Shown here: positions 7,751 through 13,220 of the stretch, in pieces
Numbering within the stretch: position 1 is the first letter of the stretch
Layout of the letters: the number at the start of each line of letters is the position of its first letter
DNA from: a bacterium
Lineage (GTDB): Bacteria; Patescibacteria; Saccharimonadia; Saccharimonadales; UBA4665
Assembly: GCA_021778165.1 (NCBI GenBank)
Contig: JAJYCU010000002.1
Span: forward strand, 1 to 13,220
Length of the DNA stretch: 13,220 nt
Direction of reading: 5' to 3'
Notes under the pieces: model-generated
What the model saw: the letters and a program-made list of their open reading frames with translations, nothing else
The model's database searches: none
What the model was told of the DNA's origin: nothing
Made by a program: the position numbers and the translations under genes

Positions 7751-8560
7751 ATGAGAATTTTATATATTGGTGATGTTGTAGGTGAATTTGGTGTAAGAGT
7801 TTTAAGATATAATCTAAAGAAAATAACAGAATCACGTAATGTAGATGTTGTAGCGGTTCAGTCAGAAAATATAACAAATGGGAAAGGTATTTCTGCTAGT
7901 GACTACCAAGATTTAAGAAATCTTGGAGTTAATTTCTTTACTGGAGGTAACCATAGTTTTGTCGACCCATCCATAAATATTTATTTAGATAATCCGAATG
8001 AACCAATTATTAGTCCAGCAAATTATGATAACAGGTCTAAAAACAGGGGAGTTAAGTATTTAGATACAAAATATGGTAAAATACTATTCGTAAGTCTATT
8101 AGGTCAAATTGTAGGTAAAGATTCTGGCTTATCTTTTTTAAACCCACTTAGAATAATTGATCAAATTTTAAATGAAAATAAGAATATTGACTATTGTGCG
8201 AAGATAGTGAATTTTCATGGTGACTATAGTAGTGAAAAAGTAGTATTCGGGCATTATTTAGATGGTCGAGTAAATGCTGTAATTGGTGATCATTGGCATG
8301 TACCAACTGCTGATGAGCGTCTACTGCCTAAAAGTACAGCTTATATTTCTGATGTTGGAATGACAGGAGCACTAGAATCATCGCTAGGCGTAAAATATGA
8401 CAATATAGTTTTTCGATGGCGAGATGGAATTAAGAACCCAAATACTTTAGAAAATATTGGTCCTTGGCAGTTTAATGCTGTCTTAATAGAAGTAGATAAT
8501 CAAACTAAACTATCAACATCTATCGAAAGAATTAACTTGAAAGGGGATTATTTAGACTAA
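7751..8560 (+). CDS. ymdB: YmdB-family metallophosphoesterase (TIGR00282 type)
   Basis: YmdB proteins are two-metal phosphodiesterases; the Bacillus one hydrolyses 2',3'-cyclic nucleotides and affects biofilm and motility decisions. The 269-residue length is normal. The metal-ligand pattern is complete: D8 in IGDVVG, E39-N40 in SENITNGKGI, N67-H68 in GGNHSF, H156 in NFHGD, and H181 with H183 in GDHWHVPTADER. SEKVVFGHYLDGRVNAVIG at 161-179 and AYISDVGMTG at 197-206 are family signatures. The common GTHTHVQT segment reads GDHWHVPT here, a mild change outside the ligands. It lies 18 nt after rny with no Shine-Dalgarno sequence, so co-transcription is expected. I expect an active enzyme; its substrate in this organism is unknown. 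Confidence 0.93.
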   Translation: MRILYIGDVVGEFGVRVLRYNLKKITESRNVDVVAVQSENITNGKGISASDYQDLRNLGVNFFTGGNHSFVDPSINIYLDNPNEPIISPANYDNRSKNRGVKYLDTKYGKILFVSLLGQIVGKDSGLSFLNPLRIIDQILNENKNIDYCAKIVNFHGDYSSEKVVFGHYLDGRVNAVIGDHWHVPTADERLLPKSTAYISDVGMTGALESSLGVKYDNIVFRWRDGIKNPNTLENIGPWQFNAVLIEVDNQTKLSTSIERINLKGDYLD

Positions 8561-8576
8561 ATAGCTATTTATACGC

Positions 8577-8582
8577 TATAAT
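8577..8582 (+). promoter_or_regulatory. -10 box of the tRNA-Pro(UGG) gene
   Basis: A perfect TATAAT at 8577-8582 lies 15 nt before the mature tRNA 5' end. The -35 is poor (TAGACT at 8553-8558 at best, within the end of ymdB). Confidence 0.5.
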
Positions 8583-8597
8583 TAAATTTAAATATGA

Positions 8598-8674
8598 CGG
8601 GATGTGGCGCAGTTGGCTAGCGCGCGCGGTTTGGGACCGCGAGGCCGGAGGTTCGAGTCCTCTCATCCCGACCA
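8598..8674 (+). tRNA. tRNA-Pro, anticodon UGG
   Basis: All four arms fold. The acceptor CGGGATG pairs with CATCCCG, the D stem is GCGC/GCGC, and the anticodon stem CGCGG/CCGCG carries loop TTTGGGA (anticodon TGG, G37). The variable region is AGGCC, and the T arm GGAGG/CCTCT (one G-T pair) holds loop TTCGAGT. A discriminator A and encoded CCA follow. The length is 77 nt. It reads proline codons CCA and, by wobble, others of the CCN box. It lies 37 nt after ymdB. Confidence 0.97.
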
Positions 8675-8682
8675 GATTTATG

Positions 8683-8704
8683 ATTTATTTAAATTTAAAT
8701 AAAT
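8683..8704. repeat. Perfect 22-bp AT-only palindrome
   Basis: The 22 bases at 8683-8704 are fully self-complementary and made only of A and T, centred on AAATTT. It starts 8 nt after the tRNA-Pro(UGG) CCA end. It could help 3' end formation or be a protein site, but it is not a standard terminator. Confidence 0.5.
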
Positions 8705-8747
8705 TGTTAATTGATTACGGTATTTGATTAATAATTTTCATTATCAC

Positions 8748-9755
8748 TTAAATACTTAAACCAATTTTTCTCGTTCTATTTAGTGCTATATTAACAATTT
8801 GCATAATCATTGATTTGTAATTTATTCCAGAAATTAATAGACATGATTTCGGGAAAGACCCATAATTTTCAATTAAGCTAGGAATTAAATTAGCTTCTAA
8901 GAAATGAGGAGTACCATTAGCGTCCAATCTAATATCTATTCTTCCATAGTCTCTGGCTCCTAATGATTTAAATACAGATAGAGCAAGAGCGCTTACACGT
9001 GATTTTAATATAACGTCTGTGACTTCAATTGCTTGTTCAGTGTTTTGAGATTTAGTATCTCCACCTAATATCCTAGCTCCATTATTATCGGATGGTGCAA
9101 TGAGTTCAATGGGCATAACTAAAAAATCATCTGTATCATTATTTTTTAATATCGATACACTAAATTCACGACCAGGCAAGTAGTTCTCTATTATAGAATC
9201 AGAATTTAATTCCATTCTTATAGAGGTAACCTTTTTCTCTAGATCAAATATATTATTTACAAGAGAATTACTATCAATTCCTACACCACCTCCTCTGTTA
9301 GATGGTTTGATAAATACTGGAAATTCTAATTTATGTTGGTGTTCATCTATTTGGGCTGATTTATTAATAACGTAAAACTGTGAAGTATTTAGCCCAGCGT
9401 CAAGCACTCTTTGTTTTGCCAAAGATTTATCTCGACTTAGTTCATGAGCTCTTCTACTTGAACCAGTATTTTCAATTTCATTATTGTCTAAATACTCAGC
9501 TAGCCAAATTTTTTTAGGATCGTTAATACCTAATTTTGGGTTGTGGGGGATAAATTCCATTCCCAAGAATACTAAGTCGGGTCTTAGTTCCACTAAGTTA
9601 TCAAGGTCAGATAAATTATTTATAATCGATACGCCGACTTGTGTAAAATTTTCTTCTAGGACTTCTAATATGCTTTGACAAGATTTATCGCTCATTGAAC
9701 TGAGATTATTCATTGTTGATCGGACTATTTCTATATGTTTGTCGATTTTAATCAT
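8748..9755 (-). CDS. ATP-grasp ligase, divergent D-alanine-D-alanine ligase-like
   Basis: The 335-residue protein has the ATP-grasp layout of Ddl enzymes. An N-terminal domain (about 1-105) ends in IENTGSS, like the Ddl YTGS segment. The central lid part has FPVFIKPSNRGGGVGID at 145-161 and ENYLPGREFSVSIL at 190-203. The C-terminal metal site has YGRIDIRLDANGTPHFLEAN at 270-289, with D274, E287 and N289 as likely ligands. The usual Ddl features HGxxGEDG and NTxPGMT are not recognisable: the corresponding regions read LGMEFIPHNPK (64-74) and NLIPSLIENYGSFP (289-302). The substrates may therefore differ from two D-alanines. It stands alone on its strand between two tRNA-Pro genes. No Shine-Dalgarno sequence is seen before the ATG at 9755. 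The ATP-grasp fold is secure; the precise ligase activity is not. Confidence 0.75.
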   Translation of the reverse strand: MIKIDKHIEIVRSTMNNLSSMSDKSCQSILEVLEENFTQVGVSIINNLSDLDNLVELRPDLVFLGMEFIPHNPKLGINDPKKIWLAEYLDNNEIENTGSSRRAHELSRDKSLAKQRVLDAGLNTSQFYVINKSAQIDEHQHKLEFPVFIKPSNRGGGVGIDSNSLVNNIFDLEKKVTSIRMELNSDSIIENYLPGREFSVSILKNNDTDDFLVMPIELIAPSDNNGARILGGDTKSQNTEQAIEVTDVILKSRVSALALSVFKSLGARDYGRIDIRLDANGTPHFLEANLIPSLIENYGSFPKSCLLISGINYKSMIMQIVNIALNRTRKIGLSI

Positions 9756-9796
9756 AGATTTTAATAGACAACATAGGATAGTATGTTTTAAAAATC

Positions 9797-9805
9797 ATAA
9801 TACCA
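9797..9805 (-). promoter_or_regulatory. Candidate extended -10 promoter of the ATP-grasp gene
   Basis: On the minus strand TGGTATTAT is a TGn-extended -10 box, with a predicted start near 9790 and a leader of about 35 nt. The -35 region is not recognisable. It matches the form seen before recA and the P-type-ATPase-like gene. Confidence 0.4.
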
Positions 9806-9975
9806 AAATTGTTATCTCTTCTTTTTGTTTAAGTTGATATTTAGCCGTGTTTAAAATTTTTTGAACCGAGATAGTAGTTTTTAATTCTTTTTAATCAGAA
9901 TAATTATGATAACGGATAATTCTTAGTAATCACTTGCTATCAATAATAGTAGCATATTTTACGACATTATTAAAG
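9806..9975. other. Non-coding stretch between the ATP-grasp gene and the second tRNA-Pro
   Basis: No credible gene is seen in this AT-rich stretch. It holds weak inverted repeats: AATTAT and ATAATT around 9902-9922, and TGCTA at 9935-9939 with TAGCA at 9950-9954. Neither is strong enough to name as a terminator or operator. Confidence 0.4.
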
Positions 9976-10004
9976 TTTACTCCAACTTCTTCAAGACTTA
10001 TTAT
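9976..10004 (+). promoter_or_regulatory. Promoter of the tRNA-Pro(CGG) gene
   Basis: TTTACT at 9976-9981 and TATTAT at 9999-10004 are separated by 17 nt. The -10 lies 14 nt before the mature tRNA 5' end, close to the spacing in the other tRNA-Pro gene. Confidence 0.5.
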
Positions 10005-10018
10005 AAATTTAAATATGA

Positions 10019-10096
10019 CGGGATGTGGCGCAGCTTGGCTAGCGCGCAGCGTTCGGGACGCTGAGGCCGGAGGTTCGAGTCCTCTCATCCCGACCA
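10019..10096 (+). tRNA. tRNA-Pro, anticodon CGG
   Basis: The cloverleaf is complete: acceptor CGGGATG/CATCCCG, D stem GCGC/GCGC with a 10-nt loop, anticodon stem CAGCG/CGCTG with loop TTCGGGA (anticodon CGG), T arm GGAGG/CCTCT, then A and encoded CCA. The length is 78 nt. It reads CCG. Outside one extra C in the D loop, the anticodon stem and the anticodon, it is identical to the UGG gene at 8598-8674, and the 14 nt before both genes are identical too. Confidence 0.97.
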
Positions 10097-10159
10097 TTAA
10101 TAAGTAATCTTTATGTTAGTAAGTTTCTGAATTACACGTCTAATATAAAAAAGAGTAGA

Positions 10160-10798
10160 ATGGATGTTATGGTATTTGTAATCCTAGCCATTGTTTTTAT
10201 GTTACTTCTACTAAATGAATTAATATATAAAAAAACAAAAAAAGTTAATGAAATTAATCGTAAATTTATACATATCACTGTAGGTAGTTTTATTGCCTTT
10301 TGGCCTTTTTTAATTTCTTGGCAAGACATTAGATTCATAAGTTTAGCTTTTATTATTGTTGTTTTAATTTCTAGAAAGTGGAATATTTTTAAAGGTATTC
10401 ATAGTGTTGTTCGTCCGACATTCGGTGAAATTCTTTTTGCGATTGCCGTAGGCGCAATAACATTAATAACATCAAATAAATGGATTTATCTTGTAGCAAT
10501 TTTACAAATGAGTTTAGCTGATGGCATGGCTGCAATTATCGGCACAATTTTTGGTAAAAACAATAGTTATAATATTTTTGGTCAAATTAAAAGCATTGTT
10601 GGAAGCCTAGGATTCTTCGTGTCATCTTTTTTAATTTTCTTTATTTATAGTTTATCGGTTGTTGTTAAACTACCGCTTTATCTAATGTTTAATTTAGCCT
10701 TATTTTTAACCTTTATTGAGAACACTGGTGTTTATGGATTGGATAATCTACTAGTACCAGTCCTAACAGTTATATTTTTAAAATATTATATTAAATAA
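10160..10798 (+). CDS. Membrane CTP-transferase-like protein (dolichol/phytol kinase or phosphatidate cytidylyltransferase superfamily)
   Basis: The 212-residue protein is almost wholly hydrophobic, with about seven predicted membrane helices. Motifs agree with the CTP-dependent polyprenol/phytol kinase branch of the CDP-DAG synthase superfamily: RKFIHITVGS at 34-43, PTFGEILF at 86-93, SLADGMAAIIGTIFGK at 118-133 (D121 as the likely metal ligand), KSIVGSLGFFVSS at 144-156, and ENTGVYGLDNLLVP at 187-200, matching the family's E-x-x-x-x-G-x-DN-x-x-VP end. It would phosphorylate an isoprenoid or similar lipid alcohol, or make a CDP-lipid, in the cytoplasmic membrane. Which of these applies cannot be decided from sequence alone. 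A TAATAT box at 10141-10146 predicts a leader of under 10 nt. It converges on the next gene with a 2-nt gap. Confidence 0.68.
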   Translation: MDVMVFVILAIVFMLLLLNELIYKKTKKVNEINRKFIHITVGSFIAFWPFLISWQDIRFISLAFIIVVLISRKWNIFKGIHSVVRPTFGEILFAIAVGAITLITSNKWIYLVAILQMSLADGMAAIIGTIFGKNNSYNIFGQIKSIVGSLGFFVSSFLIFFIYSLSVVVKLPLYLMFNLALFLTFIENTGVYGLDNLLVPVLTVIFLKYYIK

Positions 10799-10800
10799 TT

Positions 10801-12639
10801 TTATTGGTTAGTTTTTAAATCAAATAAGATTATTATTGCTGCAAAAAGTATAATTTCTGCTAATTGAATAAAAGAACTAACTAACAAGTTAATATTAAAT
10901 TTAATAACTATTGTTATTAACAATAAGTTTAGAGCAAGCGACATAGTGATAAAATATTTTAATATTGAATGATATTTTCGAGCTATCTTATAACTATTCG
11001 ATAATTGTCCTAAATCTTGTTTGAAAATCGTAAAATCCTGCTGATGATCTAGAACTAGCTTTAAATCATCAGTTATCTCTACCACACAATTAGCTCTTTG
11101 GTATAAACTTTTATCAGTATCTTTATAGGAAACAAGGGTGACGGGCTTTAATTTTTGATTTTGTAAAATATTTAATTTTTCTTTAATAGATTGATTAAAG
11201 TAGTATCTTTTTATTTTAAATTGATTTGCAATTTTTTTGATGGAATTTTCATTATCTCCACTTATTATAATTGTATTTTTAATTTTTGATTTTAAATACT
11301 CGATTGCTTTAAAGTTTTGCTTTGACAAGGTTTCTTTGAAAATAATTAAACCTGCGACTGCGCCGTCTATCACGATAAATAAAGTCGAAGAATCTATCGA
11401 ATCGACATTGAATTTTTTTGGTAACTCAATAGATCTATCTTCCAATAATTTTTCAGAACCAACTATTATGTGCTGATTCTTTAGAGTTGCAGATAAATAT
11501 TTTTCGTTAACAAATGCATGTTTTATCTTAATTAATTTTAGATTTTGATGTTTTATAGTATCAACTAAAGTTTTATTTATATTTGAATTTGTGTCTTGAA
11601 GCATAGATCCAGCTATAATTAATAATTGCTCGTCACTATTTTCTGTATAGTTTATTATTTTATCGATTGATTCATGATCGGAAGTTATAACACCATTTTT
11701 TGAGAGTGCTAGAGTTTTGGTTTTAGATAATAATTCTAAAGATCGAGAGTTTTTTATTAAAATACCTGATTTAAAGAATAATTTCATAATCGGTAAATAG
11801 GTAGATTTGGCTGTTAGAATTAGCAGGTATGGTGATGCTATGATTAAAATTCTGAATAAATCTAGTCGATTCTTATTATAGGAAAATAATATGATGGCCA
11901 CTGATAGAATTAATAAATAATATGTAAACAAGTTATTGATGATTTTTTTGGATATTCTGCCAGTCGTTTTGAGCGCTTCAGTCTGTTTTCTATCAATGTC
12001 ATCGACTAAGTTTTTATTAATAAGAGATGTTACTTTAAGTTCAATATCACTAGATAAATTAATAGAACCTGCTAGTATTTCAGCTTTTTCGATGTAGTCT
12101 TCCTTATGGTATGTCTTATTAATTGGGTTTATCTCACTAATTGTGGCAAATTCGCTTAAAAGAATTGAATCAAAAGGTATGATTGAGCCAGATTCGATAA
12201 TAATTCTATCACCAATTTTTATTCCACTTGGGTCAACTAAACTATTTTTATTTTTATGAACGACTTTTATGGGAGTCTTGTAGATATTCAAATCGAATTT
12301 TTTACCACTACTCCTTAGTCGTTTTAATAGTAGATTATCTATTAATGGATAGATAGTTAGTAGGAATAATAGAATTATTGTCAAATTGTAGTAATGATCG
12401 AAAAAAGACATCATTATGGTAACAATTAATAATAAATTAATGTCTAATTCATTAAATTTTATTTTTTGAAAATAATTAATGCTAAGTGGTAGTAGTATAA
12501 GAATCAAATCGGACAATGATAATATGAATTGATAGTTTGTATTTTTAGAGCGAATTAAAATTAAACTCACAAATAAAAAAATTAAACTCACAAATAAAAA
12601 ATAATAAGTATAAATCGCTTCTAGTTGTTTTTTAAACAT
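10801..12639 (-). CDS. P-type-ATPase-like membrane protein lacking catalytic motifs (pseudo-ATPase, P1B-like layout)
   Basis: The 612-residue protein keeps the heavy-metal P-type ATPase plan. N-terminal helices span about 10-102. The actuator segment has IKIGDRIIIESGSIIPFDSILL at 140-161. A helix pair (236-252, 262-286) precedes a HAD-like cytoplasmic region (about 300-545), and two helices (560-605) end it. Key residues are lost. The phosphorylation motif DKTGT is SKNGV (313-317). The actuator TGE region reads NPINK (171-175). The membrane CPC is ASP (268-270). The HP motif is absent. The hinge GDGIND is SYKDTD (504-509). SGDN at 460-463 and K488 remain. It lacks an N-terminal metal-binding domain. 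The frame is intact, so it is probably a maintained non-catalytic protein, not a decaying gene. A Shine-Dalgarno AGGA lies 5 nt before the ATG. Function is unknown. Confidence 0.82.
   Translation of the reverse strand: MFKKQLEAIYTYYFLFVSLIFLFVSLILIRSKNTNYQFILSLSDLILILLPLSINYFQKIKFNELDINLLLIVTIMMSFFDHYYNLTIILLFLLTIYPLIDNLLLKRLRSSGKKFDLNIYKTPIKVVHKNKNSLVDPSGIKIGDRIIIESGSIIPFDSILLSEFATISEINPINKTYHKEDYIEKAEILAGSINLSSDIELKVTSLINKNLVDDIDRKQTEALKTTGRISKKIINNLFTYYLLILSVAIILFSYNKNRLDLFRILIIASPYLLILTAKSTYLPIMKLFFKSGILIKNSRSLELLSKTKTLALSKNGVITSDHESIDKIINYTENSDEQLLIIAGSMLQDTNSNINKTLVDTIKHQNLKLIKIKHAFVNEKYLSATLKNQHIIVGSEKLLEDRSIELPKKFNVDSIDSSTLFIVIDGAVAGLIIFKETLSKQNFKAIEYLKSKIKNTIIISGDNENSIKKIANQFKIKRYYFNQSIKEKLNILQNQKLKPVTLVSYKDTDKSLYQRANCVVEITDDLKLVLDHQQDFTIFKQDLGQLSNSYKIARKYHSILKYFITMSLALNLLLITIVIKFNINLLVSSFIQLAEIILFAAIIILFDLKTNQ
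12557..12601 (-). repeat. Exact 21-bp in-frame tandem duplication
   Basis: Positions 12560-12580 and 12581-12601 are identical, and the match extends 3 nt further at 12557-12559. Read on the minus strand each copy encodes FLFVSLI, so the first membrane helix of the P-type-ATPase-like protein carries it twice (residues 14-20 and 21-27). The period equals seven codons, so the frame is kept. Confidence 0.95.
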
Positions 12640-12644
12640 TTTAT

Positions 12645-12648
12645 TCCT
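12645..12648 (-). promoter_or_regulatory. Shine-Dalgarno sequence of the P-type-ATPase-like gene
   Basis: On the minus strand AGGA lies 5 nt before the ATG at 12639 and supports this start. Confidence 0.55.
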
Positions 12649-12660
12649 GACTTTTGTTTA

Positions 12661-12669
12661 ATTATACCA
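12661..12669 (-). promoter_or_regulatory. Extended -10 promoter of the P-type-ATPase-like gene
   Basis: On the minus strand TGGTATAAT is a consensus TGn-extended -10 box. The predicted start is near 12654, leaving a leader of about 15 nt that contains the Shine-Dalgarno sequence. No clear -35 is seen. Confidence 0.6.
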
Positions 12670-12686
12670 ATCTAGCCTCATTTTTC

Positions 12687-12703
12687 GATAGTTTAAAATT
12701 ATC
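12687..12703. repeat. Near-perfect 17-bp palindrome in the divergent promoter region
   Basis: GATAGTTT and AAATTATC flank a central A; seven of eight positions are complementary and one is a G-T pair. It lies between the -10 boxes of two divergent genes, a typical position for an operator, but in AT-rich DNA it could be chance. Confidence 0.3.
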
Positions 12704-12713
12704 TTTAAATTCG

Positions 12714-12722
12714 TGATAAAAT
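12714..12722 (+). promoter_or_regulatory. Candidate extended -10 promoter of the LCP-like gene
   Basis: TGATAAAAT is a TGn-extended -10 box. A start about 7 nt downstream (near 12729) would leave roughly 6 nt before the ATG at 12735. No Shine-Dalgarno sequence is present, so the mRNA is probably leaderless. Confidence 0.4.
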
Positions 12723-12734
12723 TAAAGCTTAAAT

Positions 12735-13220
12735 ATGGATGATTATAATAAGATAAATAGGCCCAGAAGAGTACAGGGCAATGTTGATGGTTTTATTATT
12801 CAGAAAAAATTTAATCCGACCAACCCTAACTTAAGAACCCGAGTAAGTGTTTTAGATAAAAAACCAATCAATACAGTAAAGCCAGCTCAAGCTGAAGAGT
12901 TTATTAAACCTAGTCCAAATGTATTTAAATCACTCCCCAATCACAATAAGTCTTTGATTGGTCTAAATTTACCTACAAATCCTATTACAGACCAACCTAC
13001 TACAAAAAAGCGATTACAAAAACATAATAAACTAAAAAGATCCAAGAGAAAGAAAGTTGTATTGTCTCTGGTATCAATAATAGTCCTGGGTTTAATTGGT
13101 GTTGGTGGCTTTGTTGGCTTTAAGGCGCTTGGAACAATCGATAAAGTATTTCACGGCAATATAGTGTCAGATATATCAGCTGCATTTAGCACAAAACCTT
13201 TAAAAGGTGAGAGCAGTGGA
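12735..13220 (+). CDS. Membrane-anchored LytR-CpsA-Psr-type protein, N-terminal part only
   Basis: The frame opens at ATG 12735 and runs to the window edge (162 codons) with no stop. Residues 1-95 are polar and proline/asparagine-rich, probably disordered and cytoplasmic. A strongly basic stretch follows (KHNKLKRSKRKK at 96-107). One membrane helix spans about 108-130 with a glycine-rich end (GVGGFVGF at 122-129). The extracellular side starts with TIDKVFHGNIVSDISAAFS at 134-152. This build, a long basic N-tail, one helix, then a short linker before a catalytic domain, is what I know for LCP proteins of Saccharibacteria, which attach glycopolymers to the envelope. The LCP domain itself lies beyond the edge, so the name is inference. 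Alternatives are another type II membrane protein. The mRNA is probably leaderless. Confidence 0.65.
   Translation, partial: MDDYNKINRPRRVQGNVDGFIIQKKFNPTNPNLRTRVSVLDKKPINTVKPAQAEEFIKPSPNVFKSLPNHNKSLIGLNLPTNPITDQPTTKKRLQKHNKLKRSKRKKVVLSLVSIIVLGLIGVGGFVGFKALGTIDKVFHGNIVSDISAAFSTKPLKGESSG

Noticed and set aside
8561..8579. ATAGC/GCTAT inverted repeat after ymdB as a terminator
   Set aside because: Only 5 bp with a 9-nt loop, no T-run, and it overlaps the -10 box of the tRNA gene.
9484..9678. Plus-strand open frame inside the ATP-grasp gene
   Set aside because: Short antisense shadow with no support.
10132..10338. Minus-strand open frame over the start of the kinase-like gene
   Set aside because: Overlaps a gene with clear family motifs on the other strand; no promoter or ribosome binding site of its own.
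11237..11476. Plus-strand open frame inside the P-type-ATPase-like gene
   Set aside because: Antisense shadow; no recognisable domain.
1..13220. CRISPR array, insertion sequence or transposase
   Set aside because: No regularly spaced repeats, no terminal inverted repeats and no transposase or integrase motifs were seen on either strand.
1..13220. Recoded TGA (glycine code as in Gracilibacteria)
   Set aside because: Frames end sensibly with the standard code, and tsaE uses TGA as a stop overlapping the tsaB start.

Overview
This AT-rich window (roughly one third G+C by eye) has compact genes, the standard genetic code (no in-frame TGA needed) and ordinary bacterial housekeeping genes. Several proteins are short or slimmed down: a 130-residue TsaB and a RecA without an acidic tail. 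Other pointers are a PRC-barrel protein beside recX, type IV pilus genes beside recA, and an LCP-type protein with a long disordered N-terminus. Together these suggest a Patescibacteria/CPR genome, most likely Saccharibacteria (TM7). That assignment is inference from gene content; there is no rRNA to confirm it.

Layout. Positions 1-2783 (minus) hold pilB and the start of pilC, the motor ATPase and inner-membrane platform of a type IV pilus. Divergent from them, 2960-4593 (plus) is recA-recX. A two-PRC-barrel protein (4590-5108, minus) converges on recX and shares its TTAA stop. Next, 5183-6027 (plus) is tsaE-tsaB, overlapping by ATGA, for tRNA t6A37 synthesis. A clear promoter and a 5' UTR hairpin precede rny (RNase Y) and ymdB (6224-8560, plus). 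The order recA ... rny-ymdB recalls the Bacillus recA-rny-ymdB cluster, here with other genes inserted.

The right part is more accessory. Two tRNA-Pro genes (UGG at 8598-8674 and CGG at 10019-10096), nearly identical and with the same 14-nt 5' flank, bracket a divergent D-Ala-D-Ala-ligase-like ATP-grasp gene (8748-9755, minus). After them come a membrane CTP-transferase/dolichol-kinase-like protein (10160-10798, plus), a P-type-ATPase-like membrane protein that has lost its catalytic motifs (10801-12639, minus), and the start of a membrane-anchored LytR-CpsA-Psr-type protein (12735 to the edge, plus). These look envelope-related.

Most notable are the pseudo-P-type ATPase (the DKTGT aspartate is a serine, and CPC, TGE and GDGxND are lost), an exact in-frame 21-bp tandem duplication in its first membrane helix, the compact TsaB, the tRNA-Pro bracket, and a pattern of TGn-extended -10 promoters with nearly leaderless starts.
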